Assembly (NCBI RefSeq): GCF_042477335.2
Contig: NC_091260.1
Coordinates: 54,145,001-54,209,000, forward strand
Length of the DNA stretch: 64,000 bases
Reading direction: 5' to 3'
Source: Ovis canadensis
Lineage: Eukaryota; Chordata; Mammalia; Artiodactyla; Bovidae
Shown here: piece by piece, positions 50,357-63,268 of the stretch
Layout of the letters: each line of letters starts with the position of its first letter
Position numbering within the stretch: position 1 is the first letter of the stretch
The notes under the pieces: model-generated
The model's input: only the letters and a program-made list of their open reading frames with translations
What the model was told of the DNA's origin: nothing
Database searches by the model: none
Made by a program: the position numbers and the translations under genes

Positions 50357-50547
50357 GGGCTTCCCTGGTGGCTCAGATCTTAAAGAATCTTCCTGCAATG
50401 CAGGAGACCTGGGTTCAATCCCTAGATCAGGAAGATACCCTGGAGAAGGGAATGGCTACCTACTCCAGTGTTCTTGCCTGGAGAATTCCATGGACAAAGG
50501 AGCCTGGTGGTGGGACACGACTGAGCAACTAGCACTTTCACTTTAAC
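50357..50547 (+). mobile_element. Bov-tA SINE with internal deletion
   Basis: GGGCTTCCCTGGTGGCTCAG head. About 25 bp are missing after GGAGCCTGGTGG, where the text jumps to TGGGACACGACTGAGCAACT. Confidence 0.92.
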
Positions 50548-51868
50548 ACAAGAGGAGGGGAGACAAGAGGAGGGGAAAGGCCCGGCCAAGATTCTACTGC
50601 TGAACTGATAACTTCTCAACTAATGTCACCTCCCACACTGCCTCTGTGCAAAACCAGGGTCAAAACACAAGCTGGATTAGACAGATTTACTGCTGGGCTT
50701 TCCTCTCATTGAAGGAAATAACATGTGTACTATTCAACATCTTGGACTTTCCAAAATGCAATGCTTCGCCTATCTAAACAATGATTTATTAAACCCTATC
50801 TCTGTTTGAATACTGTGGCTAGATAAGGTGTAGACTTCAGGCCCCCATTTCTTTTCTGAGTGTGAGAGGGAGACCTGGAAGAGAGGGATTGCCCAGTACA
50901 GGTCCTACCTCCCTAACAATACTGCTGTGCCATCAGACATGGCCGGAATATTTGTTTAATTAGTTACATTTTCAACTTTTAAATAAGGAGAACAAACAAG
51001 CTATGGGTGGCCTGCTAACCTCAAACGAGCAAATATCCAAGGTTATAAAATCACCCCCCGCTCAGAATACCTGGTTAGAAATAAAAACAGCATTTACCAG
51101 ATTCTACCCCAAGTCAAAAACAGAGCTTGCATTAAGAAGTAAGAAACTGAATGTGAAAACCAGAGTACCAAGGATGCAGCATTATTCCATTAATAAATGG
51201 ACTTTGCACTTTCTCTATGACTACAACGCCTTTCTTTGACAACAGCATCAAAAGCCATCTCTGAGATTAATTGGAAAAATACTTTAAAAAAAAAAAAGCT
51301 TCTAATCCACTCTTAAAATCTAGGCTCTAATTTTGTCTTTGCAAAACTACACTTGTAGCTGGATCCTTGCAAATACAAGTTGGATGCAGAACATTGCAAT
51401 GACTTAATTTTTGTACACAAAGATGAGTTTTGCACATACAAATGGTTTCAGACTGCAGAATGATGACCAGTTTGGAGCTGAAGAAAAGTTGATCATTTGT
51501 ATTTTAAAGTTGGAGCAATGAAAATGTCCAAGAGACTTTTATGATGTAATGTTATAAGCAGCAGAATGCTTTACTGTAATAATTCCATACCCAGATAGTG
51601 ACAATGAAGTACAACCTCTAAATTAACACTGAAGATAGAAAAACACTTTGTACATATAATAACAGAAACCTAGGAATGGGAAAGCGCCTTGAGATGGTGG
51701 CCCCAAATCTCTGGTCTTACAACAGAGGAGGCCCCAAGAACTAAAGAGACCAAGCCAAGGGCTTTCTCAGCCCAAGTCCAGGGTCAGCCTGCTCTCCTAC
51801 AGCTCCTTTCCCAGCTGGATTGCCTCTGGGTCTAAAACAATGCTACCTGCAACATTGGAGATCACTAG
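50548..51868. other. Intron 3 sequence, nothing recognised
   Basis: Ordinary AT-rich intron with chance frames only. A weak MIR-like stretch may lie near 51680-51790. Confidence 0.4.
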
Positions 51869-52074
51869 GGTACTGTGCTTAGTCGTGTCCAACTCTTTGG
51901 GACCCCATGGACTGTAGCCTGCCAGGCTCCTCTGTTCACGGGGATTCTTCCAGGTAAGAATACTGGACTAGGTTGCAGTGGTCTCCTCCAGGGGATCTTC
52001 CCAACCCAGGGATCGAACCCCGGTCTCCTGCATTGCAGGTGGATTCTTTACCGTCTAAGCCACCAGGGAAGCCC
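51869..52074 (-). mobile_element. Bov-tA SINE, minus
   Basis: GTACTGTGCTTAGTCGTGTC to GTCTAAGCCACCAGGGAAGC. Head and body complete. Confidence 0.94.
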
Positions 52075-53716
52075 AACATACTCTGTTCAGAGGAGATGGT
52101 CTCTACTACCCAAGGCTGCATTGGAAGATGACTGAATCCCAAGTTGGAACCCTCTAAACAAGTCTATGTCTTCCAATGTTTGCAACTTTGTTCCGATTCT
52201 ATGAAAGGTGTAAAACTGCTACCACTGCATCACGATAAGTTGCAAATAACCCAACAGGACATAAACAGGTTATTTTATGTAAACATCCCATTTCTTAACC
52301 TTAAAAGTCAGCCAACTTAGCTTTTTTAAAAATCTACTTTAAAACTTAGATTTCTGCTTGTGCTGGCATCAGGATTCCTAGACGACCTTCTTATCTATGT
52401 TCCTTTTTCAAATGAAACTGGCACAAGAGCTATATTAGAGGAAACCCCCCCGGACACAAAGTAAAATGAAGTGTTCCTACAACAGTATGACAAAACTGGA
52501 ACAGAACAGCCCTTTTCTTAGTGAGTATGTATTATTGTCAATGGATGTTGCCTCTGTATAGTTGCTTTTCAAGAATCAGAGAGGACAGGCATAACTGTGA
52601 GGGTAAGAAAGTAAGCACTGAGCTAATAAATCAGGATTAAGTAGCCACTAGAAGAGAAACTATAACCAAAAGAGAATTTCTAAAGGAACAAGGGCATTCT
52701 GGACCAAAAGAAATACACTAACTCCCTCTCTCAAACACACTCTCTCTTTTCCCCTCCCTTCTTTGCTTTGAGTACAACGAGATTATCACAATGACCACCA
52801 CTCCCAAAAATAAATAGGATGGCACCACCATCTCTGCCTACTTGCATGGTGCTGAAATTCAACAATCCAGAGAGACTGCTGGTAGTCACAACCACTTAAC
52901 CATACATTCCCTGCAAAATCCCCACTAAAATGACAGTGAAATTTTTAGGATGTAAATTTACAAGTTCAAAGAATATAGGAAGGATGAAGAGAGTTGATAA
53001 AATTTTGAAAGTTGGAAAGGGGTAAGTAACTCAACAGACCTGAGAAACTTAAATCCAAGTGTGTGGGGCAGCACAACAGGGAACTCCAACAAGAAGCAAG
53101 GAACTCCAGTCTAGAGGTTCTAGAGTTGGAGACACTAGTTACCTCTGGAGGCAGGGATGCAGTGGGGTGGGAGATACCGGGACTAGTTGAAAATCTGTAC
53201 AAAGAACATTTAAATGTCAGATCCCCTACTCCCAAATGTTGATGCAAAGAATGTCTGACCAGGAGGGTGTAATCACAGCTGAAAATTAAGGTATAAGTGA
53301 AAAGCCCTCATTCCTAAAGGTAAGAGTCCCCCCCTTTCTAGGCTGTCAGAATGTAGGGCAGCATTATGACTCTCAAGAAGATATTTGGAGAACAATTATT
53401 TATTGAAACAGACCAGCCTAAGAGAAACAACCTCCACATAATCATATGTGAGATGACTTTTTGAAAATGCCAACTTGACATCTTATTACCCTACATTAAA
53501 ATCTATCACTAGACAAGTTCCCATACACACAGAACTTAGATAGGGATTACCAACAGTTTAAGAAAAGCTTATAATATAACATAGAAAGAATTCCAAATCA
53601 ATATTTTTAAAAGAACTTGAAAGAAACGGGCAATGCAGGGAATAAAACTTTTTAAAAATATCAACTAATATGAAATGCCTGCAATTTCAAGAAGCACCTT
53701 TGTTTTATGTACCCTT
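52075..53716. other. Intron 3 sequence, nothing recognised
   Basis: About 1.6 kb with only short chance frames and no named repeat. Confidence 0.4.
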
Positions 53717-53849
53717 GCGGCTGCTGCTACTAACTCGCTTCAGTCATGTCCAACTCTGTGCAACCCAATAGATGGCAGCCCACCAGGCTCCTCTGTCCCT
53801 GAGATTCTCCAGGCAAGAACACTGGAGTGGGTTGCCATTTCCTTCTCCT
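53717..53849 (-). mobile_element. BovA monomer (half of a Bov-A2), minus
   Basis: GCGGCTGCTGCTACTAACTC to GGTTGCCATTTCCTTCTCC. Only one monomer is present. Confidence 0.9.
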
Positions 53850-54410
53850 ATGTGCCCTTAGACAGAAAAAATTGTGACAGCCCACCAATTATAAAATGAA
53901 TCCCAACTTTAGGTAAGTTAAAATGTGAAAGTATATTCTTGAACTGATGAAAGGGTATACTCAGAAAAAAAAGACATTGCATCCAGGAAACAAGGTCAGT
54001 GTATTGGCATTCAGAATGAAAAAGAGATCTTGTAAATTAAAATTTTGATAGCAAAAATTAAAAATTCAATAGACAGATTGGAAGATAAATTTGTGGCAAT
54101 CTCAGAAAATAAAAGAAATTGGCAGAGTTGAAAAATAAAACAGAAAATTAAATAATCAACTGAGGAGACCTGACATCCAACTTTAAAATTTTTCAGAAAG
54201 AGCAAACAAAGTGATTAGTACAGATTTATAAAGTCCCACACCAAAACTCACCATTGTGAAATTTCAGAACACCAGTGAGCCAACAGTCTACCTATTAGAT
54301 CTCCAATTCATTTCCTTCCCTACATCTGTTTGCTCTATTCTATATCATAGAAAGGTGATTTGTCCAGGCTGCATTTTCCTATCATCTTATTTTTGGTTCA
54401 TTCAGCCAAA

Positions 54411-56085
54411 AAGTTCAGTTCAGTTCAGTCGCTCAGTCGTGTCAGACTCTTTGCGACCCCATGAGTTGCAGCACGCCAAGCCTCCCTGTCCATCACCAAC
54501 TCCCGGAGTTCACCAAACTCATATACATCGAGTCAGTGATGCCATCCAACCATCTCATCCTCTGTCATCCCGTTCTCCTCCTGCCCTGAATCCCTCCCAG
54601 CATCAGGTTCTTTTCCAATGAGTTGACTCTTCGCATGAGGTGGCCAAAGTATTGGAGTTTCAGCTTCAGCATCAGTCCTTCCAATGAAGGTCTGGTCTCC
54701 TTTAGGATGGACTGGTTGGATCTCCTTGCAGTCCAAGGGACTCTCAAGAGTCTTCTCCAACACCACAGTTCAAAAGCATCAATTTTTCTGCACTCAGCTT
54801 TCTTCACAGTCCAACTCTCACATCCATACATGACCACAGGAAAAAACCATAGCCTTGACTAGACGGACGTTTGTTGGCAAAGTAACATTTGTGCTTTTTC
54901 AATATGCTATCTAGGTTGGTCATAACTTTCCTTCCAAGGAGTATCTTTTAATTTCATGGCTGCAGTCACCATCTGCCGTGATTTTGGAGCCCCAAAAAAT
55001 AAAGTCTGACACTGTTTCCACTGTTTCCCCATCTATTTCCCATGAAGTGATGGGACCAGATTGCATGATCTTCGTTTTCTGAATGGTGAGCTTTAAGCCA
55101 ACTTTTTCACTCTCCTCTTTCACTTTTATCAAGAGGCCTTTTCGTTCCTCTTCATTTTCTGCCATAAGGGTGGTGTCCTCTGCATATCTGAGGTTATTGA
55201 TATTTCTCCCAGAAATCTTGATTCCAGCTTGTGCTTCTCCCAGTCCAGCGTTTCTCATGATGTACTCTGCATACAAGTTAAATAAGCAGAGTGACAATAT
55301 ACAGCCTTGATGTCCTCCTTTTCCTATTCGGAACCAGTCTGTTGTTCCATGTCCAGTTCTAACTGTTGCTTCCTGACCTGCATATAGGTTTCTCAAGAGG
55401 CAGGTCAGGTGGTCTGGTATTTCCATCTCTTTCAGAATTTTCCACAGTTTATGGTGATCCACGCAGTCAAAGGCTTTGGCATAGTCAATAAAGCAGAAAT
55501 AGATGTGTTTCTGGAACTCTCTTGCTTTTTCCATGATCCAGCAGATGCTGGCAATTTGATCTCTGGTTCCTCTGCCTTTCCTAAAACCAGCTTGAACATC
55601 TGGAAGTTCACAGTTCACGTATTGCTGAAGCCTGGCTTGGAGAATTTTGAGCATTACTTTACTAGCATGTGAGATGAGTACAATTGTGTGGTAGTTTGAG
55701 CATTCTTTGGCATTGCCTTTCTTTGGGATTGGAATGAAAACTGATCTTTTCCAGTCCTGTGGCCACTGCTGAGTTTTCTAAATTTGCTGGCATATTGAGT
55801 GCAGTACTTTCACATCATCATCTTTCAGAATTTGAAATAGCTTAACTGGAATTCCATCACCTCCACTAGCTTTGTTTGTAGTGATGCTTTCTAAGGCCCA
55901 CTTGACTTCACATTCCAGGATGTCTGGCTCTAGGTGAGTGATCACACCATCGTGATTATCTGGGTCATGAAGATCTTTTTTGTACTGTTCTGTGTATTCT
56001 TGCCATCTCTTCTTAATATCTTCTGCTTCTGTTAGGTCCATACCATTTCTGTCCTTTATCAAGCCCATCTTTGCATGAAGATGCC
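54411..56085 (-). mobile_element. BovB LINE, 1.67 kb, most complete copy in the window
   Basis: Starts (antisense) with the AGTTCAGTTCAGTTCAGTCG tail and extends to the connector region encoding MGLIKDRNGMDLTEAEDIKK. It encodes most of the RTE reverse transcriptase (CFIDYAKAFDCVDHHKLWK, GHQGCILSLCLFNLYAEYI) but in at least three frames (56206-55778, 55654-54920, 54837-54565). The catalytic YADD motif reads YAED. 5'-truncated, with no endonuclease, so non-functional. Confidence 0.95.
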
Positions 56086-58071
56086 AACAAGAAGCACTGG
56101 TAAAAGAGCCAGAAAGGACGGAAATGCCAGGATAGTGCTCCCTCTCTCTTTGCCTTAGATAGCCTCTCTGGCAAGGCAATGCTTCTTCCCTGCCTCTAGC
56201 TCTCATAAGCAGCCTTAACTCTGGAGTTCCTGGTAAAACTGTCTTTTCTCTGAGCCTTCTAGCTCTAGAAGCAGTAATGGCTCTTTGCTATTGCCAATTG
56301 CTGGCTTGCCTTACTCTTTTATTTGGCATCTTAGCTTTTCCTATACCTTAAAGTTAGCTTCTCCTATTAAATTCCTTCTGTTGAAATACCTTGTGTAGAC
56401 TGTTTTCCTGACTGGATCCTAACTGATTCAACCAATGATACAGAGAAAGTACTAAATGCTTCTAAAAGTAGAGAAAAAGAAAATAGTATGAAAGAGATAA
56501 ATAATCAGAATGGTAATACCAAAAACTGAAAAAAAAAAATAGAGCAATGACCCCAAAATTTTAAGAGAAAATAATCTTCAAACTATAATTTTATATCCAG
56601 ATAAGTAACCAATTAATTATAACAATAAAAAATGTTTTCTGATTGCATGCAAGGTGTGAAAAGTTTTTCCACTCATACTCTGCTTGTCCTTCAAAACCAA
56701 GTTGAAATTCAACAAAGACGGAGATGTGGTATCTAAGAAAAAGAAGGATCTGGTACAGGAGAGAACTAAAGTTTGATATTAAAGAAAGCTGTTACTCTAA
56801 ACTAGAGCAAGAAGACAATAGGGAAAAAAAAACATCATTTTCTAAAAATTTTGACTGAAGGAATGAGAATTACATGGAAGCAAATAAAAAAAAAAAAAGG
56901 AAATTACTAACTCCAGAAAAAACAAAAAGCTACATAGGAAAGGAAATATAATCATAGAATACTACACAATTCTGTTGTAAATACATACATATTTATATAC
57001 ACATATATGTATGTCATAATAATAAAAGTTCTATGTTTTTGGTCTTTCTTCAGATTTTATTCTGTGACTATACCTTTAACTAAAAATTATGTCATAAAAT
57101 ACTGGTAAGATGGGTAGTATTGGTAGAGGAAAAGTGTATAAAGGAGTTAAATCTTTTTCCATTTTAGGAAACTGCAACATAATATCAAAAATTTTAATAT
57201 TAAAAACATCAATATAAATAAGCTAATTTAGAAATATAAAGGGAAACAGCAGGGATCAATAAAAGCATTAAGAATTATTGCCTCCAAAGAATGAGTGTCA
57301 GGAGTGGAGTAGAGCAGAATGGGAGACTCATGTTTATCTTAAGAGTACCATGAATTTATTTTTAATTTAGTGTGGGTCTTTTTTCATTGTACACAATCTA
57401 GAAATTCATGTTTATTTTGAATTATACAACTACAACAACAAGGAAAGAGGGTAAGCTTCACCCAAGAGTAGAGCCAACTGTTAAAGGGCTAGCCAGTGAA
57501 TGGGTGTCAGAAGTGCCAAACACAATAGGAGAATGGGGCAAAGCCAAGAGTGGGATTTACAGGACCGAGAAGTCGGGGTGGCTGCCAGAGGGGAAAAGAT
57601 GTCTCCAACACTGGCTCAGTCTAAACTGAGAAATAGTAGCTGGGACAAATTTAAGTCTACCTCTTAAAGATGTGAAAACACTGGTAGGTGTAAAGACTAG
57701 ACCGACTCCCTCGTCCAGAATGAAAGTATGATTAAATGAATAGTATCTCTTTCTTCCATCTCAGGAATAAAACAAATGGTTTCAGAATAAGATTAAAAAA
57801 TATTAGGGCATTTAAGTGTTTCTTCACTTTCTTGCAAGGGAGTGATTTTTCAATGTAGCCCTGCTTATACAACACTGTAGACTATCCATGTGAGTAAACA
57901 GGGTTTGGGACAATAACAGGTCAAATGATATGCTGACTAACCCTGGTCTAATTCAGTGATTCTCACCTTTCGTGAGATTGATCCCATTAAAAGTCAGAGG
58001 AAGGGTGCATACTTCTTGAGAGAAATATACACATGTGCACTTACATACAAAAATTTGCACATAATTATAAA
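56086..58071. other. Intron 3 sequence, no named element
   Basis: Contains A-rich runs and a stretch near 56350-56430 (AAATTCCTTCTGTTGAAATA, TTTTCCTGACTGGATCC) that reads like an old LTR or transposon end that I cannot name. Confidence 0.4.
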
Positions 58072-58283
58072 ATCCCTGGTGGCTCAGAAGTTAAAGTGTC
58101 TGTCTGCAATGTGGGGAGACCTGGGTTCGATCCCTGGGTCGGGAAGATCCCCTGGAGAAGGAAATGGCAACCCACTCCAGTATTCTTGCCTGGAGAATCT
58201 CATGGACAGAGGAGCCTGGAAAGCTACAGTCCATGGGGTCGCAAAGAGTCAGACACGACTAAGCGACTTCACTTTCACTTTCA
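58072..58283 (+). mobile_element. Bov-tA SINE
   Basis: AATCCCTGGTGGCTCAGAAG head, and end CGACTTCACTTTCACTTTC. Both plus-strand frames through it are artefacts. Confidence 0.95.
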
Positions 58284-59485
58284 TAAAGAGTTAATGCACC
58301 CTAAGTCATCCACGTAAAGAGGTCATGGAAAGTTGGATGAATTTTGAAGGAGCCTCCTACTAAAGAACTAAGTGAACCCACTCCACTGTGTTTGATTTCA
58401 TTTCTTTTGAAACATGGATATTTTCACACATGTGCCACATTTGGTCTACTAAAAGATAAATTGTGCAGACTTGTGTGAATGCCATCAGTGTGTCAGAGTG
58501 CTGACACTGAAGTGAATGATGTTTTACGTCCGTGCTGGCACAGGAACTGTGGCCTCAGAGCTCATGGATATGTATATCCTTGCTCAAGTATTTTTAGGTG
58601 ACAAAGATCCCACCCAAGATGGGACCATTACATGGCCCAGGATCAAGTTCACTGCTATGCTCCCTGGGGTGCTCAATAAACAGTCTCTGATGACTTAGGA
58701 CATGATAGTTTACACTTCAGAATAAAACATGCAAAATAAATTCCAGCAGATGGAGAGAAGACCAAGTCCTGATCAGACTTTGTCAAGTGTGTGAAAGAGT
58801 AAAGAGACACTGATATCTTAAAAGTGTGTATTTGGGCAAGCAGGATGCAGGGAAAGGAAGGAAGCACTCCTGCCTGTGCTGCCTGCCAGGCTCACTTGTA
58901 GGGTCTGAGACACTTAATCTCTGGGTCATGGGTTTGCCCTCGTATTGGGCACATTGTTGTTAAAAAGGTCAGACTGATGTAGTGGAAAAAGAAAGTCACT
59001 GGACTGGGAGTCAGGGGACGCCACTAATCTTGGCTTGGCCACCACACAGCGCATTCTAAAACCAAATACCAGTGCTCTAGAATTGGAACCATTCGGTGGC
59101 AGAAGCCAAACAGCCCCATTAAGACACCCTTGAGTGAGAGCCACTGCACATGTGGGCAATCCAATAAAAACCAGCAGAGAAGGCTAGACAGACAGTGGGC
59201 GAGCGCTTGTCTGAGCCAGGCTGGAAGCTCTACTGATACTACCGGGCCTCTCCCATGGGACTTTGCTGCTAGCTTTAGATTTCTGATGCCCCCTCAGATG
59301 GCCTTCAGGATCCCCACTATAAAAACCCACTACTGACCCCCCAGTACCATCTCCCACAGTAGGAGTGGATTTGAACTCCTGGCGCTATGCACCTGCTAAG
59401 GTCTAAACACAGGACTCTGTCACCACCCAACAGTGCCGTACTGACTGCAATACAGTGGCTACATTTGGGAAAGCCACCTCCTCCT
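58284..59485. other. Intron 3 sequence, nothing recognised
   Basis: No ruminant repeat seen; chance frames only. Confidence 0.4.
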
Positions 59486-59717
59486 GGGCTTCCCTGGTGG
59501 CTCAGATGGTAAAGAATCTGCCTGCAATGTGGGAGACCTGGGTTCTGTCGCTGAGTTGGGAAGATCCCCTGGAGGAGGGCATGGCTATCCACTTCAGTAT
59601 GCCTGGAGAATCCCCATGGACAGAGGAGCCTGGCAAGCTATGGTCTACAGGATCACAATCTACACGGTCTATAGGCTCAGCTGGACATGACTGAGCGACA
59701 AAGCACACACACACACC
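59486..59717 (+). mobile_element. Bov-tA SINE
   Basis: GGGCTTCCCTGGTGGCTCAG head, and an internal partial duplication around TCTACAGGATCACAATC and TACACGGTCTATAGG. ACACACACACAC tail. Confidence 0.93.
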
Positions 59718-60119
59718 TCACCTCCCAGGCTGCAGTCTTCACCACTGTACAGGAAGGGGGCTGGGTCTGATGTCTTCTGGTTCAATAATAACTTATTGGC
59801 TGTTTCCTAAGTGTCAAGCATATAGTAAGGGGGAGGCAAGAGTAGACAGCTCTCATGGAACTTCCAGTGTAGTAGAGGAAGTCAGAAGTAATTTAAAAAT
59901 CTCACACACAGGCATGTGGTTACAACCAGAGAGGCAGGCTATGATGTCAAGGAGCAGAGTGCATGAGTTAGTCTGGAGTATCAGGGAAAATGTCTTGAGA
60001 AAGTGTTACTTGAGTTAACAGCTGAAAGATGAGCAGGGGAGCTAAAGAGAGCACTGTATGCAGGAACCTCGGACACATGGGTTACACTGCTCTGGAATAT
60101 AAAAAGCAAAAGGAAGAGA

Positions 60120-60360
60120 AATAACGGCTACCATCCATTGAATATTTACTTAATACCTGGCATTGTGTTAAACATATTTAAATATTTATATACAATGCCG
60201 AAATTCTTTTAACCTGTCAGTTAAAAATTATTATCTCCACTTTATAGTCAGAAACCTAAGGCACAGTTTCAGAAACATGCTCAAATAAAAACACTGAGAG
60301 GCAGATCCAGGTCTATGAAAAGGAAACTGGCACATTTAAACACTATACTGTCTCCCAATA
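60120..60360 (-). repeat. MIR fragment
   Basis: ATCCATTGAATATTTACTTA, CTGGCATTGTGTTAAAC and TATTATCTCCACTTTATAG follow antisense MIR. Confidence 0.7.
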
Positions 60361-60449
60361 TAATGGGCCCTATTAAAACATGATGCATTGACTAGATTAG
60401 GTTTTCACGAGATTCACTAGTAAAAGAACAAATATACTTTAAAAATACT

Positions 60450-60615
60450 ATTGGGACTTCCCTGGCAGTCCAGGGGTTAAGAATCTACACTCCCAATGCA
60501 GAGGGCCCGGTTCAATCCCTGGTCAGGAAACTAGATCTCCCTTGCCACAACTGAGAACCCACATTCCACAACAAGGACCCAGTGCAGCCAAAAGCTAAAT
60601 AAATAAATAAATACT
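60450..60615 (+). mobile_element. CHR-type tRNA-derived SINE
   Basis: GGGACTTCCCTGGCAGTCCA and GGTTCAATCCCTGGTCAGGA, then ACAAGGACCCAGTGCAGCC and a TAAATAAATAAATA tail. This family is shared by ruminants, hippos and whales. Confidence 0.85.
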
Positions 60616-60889
60616 ATCGTATCACCCATAGGGATGGTGGAGACAATGTCATAAGATACAAGTGCTAATAACGAGGCAATTAACGTATACACAACACCCA
60701 AAGCCCCAACAACAGCCCAACCCTGAGCAATCTTATTTTCCATCAGATCACACATATACCTACCCAACCGCCCACCAGAGGTGAGTGAGACAGGAGCAGA
60801 CTTTTGACCCAGAAAGGCTAGTTTACAGGCTGCCAGTGGCCTGGAAAGCTCCACCCTGACAAACGTGTATAGGTTCAACCGTGATTATA

Positions 60890-61290
60890 TTCTCCAAGAT
60901 AAGAACCGGGAAATAGGAGAGTCCAAGACTTGATGTAGAGAGAGGGCAGAAATATTATTCCAAGTTGTGTGGAGATTGTCAAAATTTAAAAACTCTAGTA
61001 ATGAAGGAGATCCAGTGATACAAATTCCGATTATAAGATAAATCCATTCTGGAGATGTGATATACCACAAGATGACCATAGTCAACAATACTGAATTGTA
61101 AAGTTGAAAGTTGCTAAAAGAATACTTTTTATAGTTTCCATCACAAGAAAAACTTTTGTAACTATGCCAGGTGATCAGTGTTAACTAAACTTACTGTGGT
61201 GATCATTTCTCAATATACATAAATATCAAATCTTTATGTTGTCCTTAGACTTATACTGTTATATGTCAATTATATCTCAGTACAACTGGG
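60890..61290 (+). mobile_element. L1 3' end
   Basis: ACCATAGTCAACAATACTGA, GTTAACTAAACTTACTGTGG, GATCATTTCTCAATATACAT and TATATGTCAATTATATCTCA. Typical L1MA-type end. Confidence 0.85.
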
Positions 61291-61317
61291 GTTCAGGGGG
61301 AAAACCCTGGTAATGCA

Positions 61318-61665
61318 ACTCACCACATTATAAGAGAATAAAGAAAAAATATGATTACTTCAACAGATGTGGAAAAGGTATTTGATAAAATTTAATCACC
61401 TCAACCTACACAGGTGATTAAATTGCATAGAATTTATACCAAAACATGCGTATATACACACATAAGAACAAATAAAATTGAGAAAATTTGAGTCAAATCA
61501 GTGCCTTGCTATCAGTGTCAATACCCTGGTTGTGATCATGCATGAAATTTTCCAAAATGCTACCAATTGGGAAAACTCAGCACTATATATAAGGAATATC
61601 TCTGTATTGCATCTTAAAACTACATGTAAATTTGCTCTTATCTCAATTAAAAAGTCACTTTAAAA
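61318..61665 (+). mobile_element. L1 fragments (ORF2 piece and 3' end)
   Basis: ATAAGAGAATAAAGAAAAAA and TATTTGATAAAATTTAATCA derive from the reverse transcriptase N-terminal region. 61480-61665 resembles an L1M 3'UTR (CTGTATTGCATCTTAAAACT, ATCTCAATTAAAAAG). Confidence 0.65.
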
Positions 61666-61779
61666 AAAGAGAAGGCAAGAGTTGGAGATGGATGGAGGGA
61701 GAGAGAGAGAAGGAAAGAGAGAAAAAGAGGGGAGAAACAATCACATTGATAATAAAATTTGGTAAGTTTAAAATATATA

Positions 61780-61870
61780 ATAATAATTTTATTTAAATTT
61801 TTTTATTTATCTTTAAAATAAAATAAAATTATTTTATTTTAAATTTATAGTAATAACTTTATTTTATTGC
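61780..61870. repeat. AT-rich low-complexity tract
   Basis: Alternating TTTTATTT and AAAATAAA blocks. Confidence 0.9.
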
Positions 61871-62039
61871 CACTCCATCCTTCCAATATTTAAATATAGC
61901 CTTATAAAATTTTTAAAGCTTCAAATTTTTGCATTTTGAGATCGCAAGCCTTCCAAAGATGCCAACCACGGGCTAATATGACAGCCACGATGCTAATATG
62001 CATGACATGGAGTCAGGGATATCAAACAGTTTATAATGC

Positions 62040-62335
62040 CTACAATGAAAGTGTGTGTCCTGTCATAGAGAACAGAGATGTTTGCCAAGGGAGGGGTAGG
62101 GGAGTGGGACTGGGAGTTTGGGATAAGTAGATACAAACTACTATATATAGGCTGGATAAACAACAAGGTTCTACTGTATAGCACAGGAAATTATAGTCAA
62201 TATCCTGTGGAACCTTAATCAAAAAGAATATGAAAATGAATGTATATACATAACATATATAACACAATCACTTTGCTGTATATCATAAATTAATAATATA
62301 ACATTGCAAATAGCTATACTTCAATTAAAAAAAAT
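62040..62335 (+). mobile_element. Artiodactyl L1 3' end
   Basis: CTATATATAGGCTGGATAAA, GTTCTACTGTATAGCACAGG, ACTTTGCTGTATATC and CTATACTTCAATTAAAAAAA. Recent-type ruminant L1 3'UTR. Confidence 0.9.
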
Positions 62336-62539
62336 CTGTGTCCAGATCCTTCCCTTAGTCTACATTATGTGACTCTTGATGTTTTCTGTGCTATTTTTAT
62401 TTCAGTTATCCTAATAAAGGGCATCATTTTGCCAAAACAGAATTCACCAACAAATGAAAATAAAAGAGAACTTCCACTCTTTCCCCAAATCACAGTTGAA
62501 TGGTGATATGAGCAGATATGAAATGTGTTATATGCTCTT

Positions 62540-62950
62540 CATTTTATTTTTTTCTTTTACTATTTATACACTATTCTGTACTTTGCTGTTATCATTTAAT
62601 ATATCACTCTGGTTTTTCCACCTGAGTACACAGAGATTTGTCCTTATTTTTCACAATTCCATCCTATCCCATTGCATGCATATGTTATAATTTATATAAA
62701 TAGTCCCTTATTGATGGGCAATGAATTAGACTGTTTCCAGTTTTCAGCCATAACAAATAATGCTGCAGTGAATACTCTGTACAATTGTAATGCCAGCGCT
62801 TATACTTCAGCACCTGCTTTATTGTTCCAAGTGCTTTACATAGCTAAAAGATAAATCCCTAGATACAAATTTGCTAAGTATGTGCCTCTGAACTTTGAAA
62901 GATCTTGCCAAAATGTTATCCCTGGTATGTTCTTCATTTTAAAATTAAGA
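62540..62950 (-). mobile_element. Old L1 (L1M) fragment, antisense
   Basis: TAGTCCCTTATTGATGGGCA, GACTGTTTCCAGTTTTCAGC and AATGCTGCAGTGAATACTCT match the antisense L1 3' region. Confidence 0.85.
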
Positions 62951-63133
62951 AGGCAAGGACACCCACTACCACTACTTATATTCAATATTGCATTGGGATC
63001 CTATCCAGTATCCTTAAAGGTTTTTATTTAGTTAATTTTACTTAATTTTAATTCAGAATACTTATGTATGCTCTTAAGCATACTTAAAAGAAAAAGAATC
63101 AAAAAGAAACAAAACTGTTACCATTCACAGTTC

Positions 63134-63268
63134 AGGCATTGCTATTGCTAAGTCACTTCAGTGGTGTCCGACTCTGCGTGACCCCATGGACTGCAGCCTA
63201 CCAGGCTCCTCCGTCCATGGGATTTTCCAGGCAAGAGTACTGGAGTGGGGTGCCATTGCCTTCTCCAA
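63134..63268 (-). mobile_element. BovA monomer SINE, minus
   Basis: GCATTGCTATTGCTAAGTCA to GGGGTGCCATTGCCTTCTCC. Single monomer. Confidence 0.92.

Noticed and set aside
60531..60878. 115-codon minus-strand frame with hydrophobic stretches (GWAVVGALGVVYTL), possibly a membrane-protein pseudogene
   Set aside because: I could not match it to any family. Its C-terminal part is antisense CHR SINE and there is no splice or codon evidence. A protein search of the segment at 60640-60870 would settle it.
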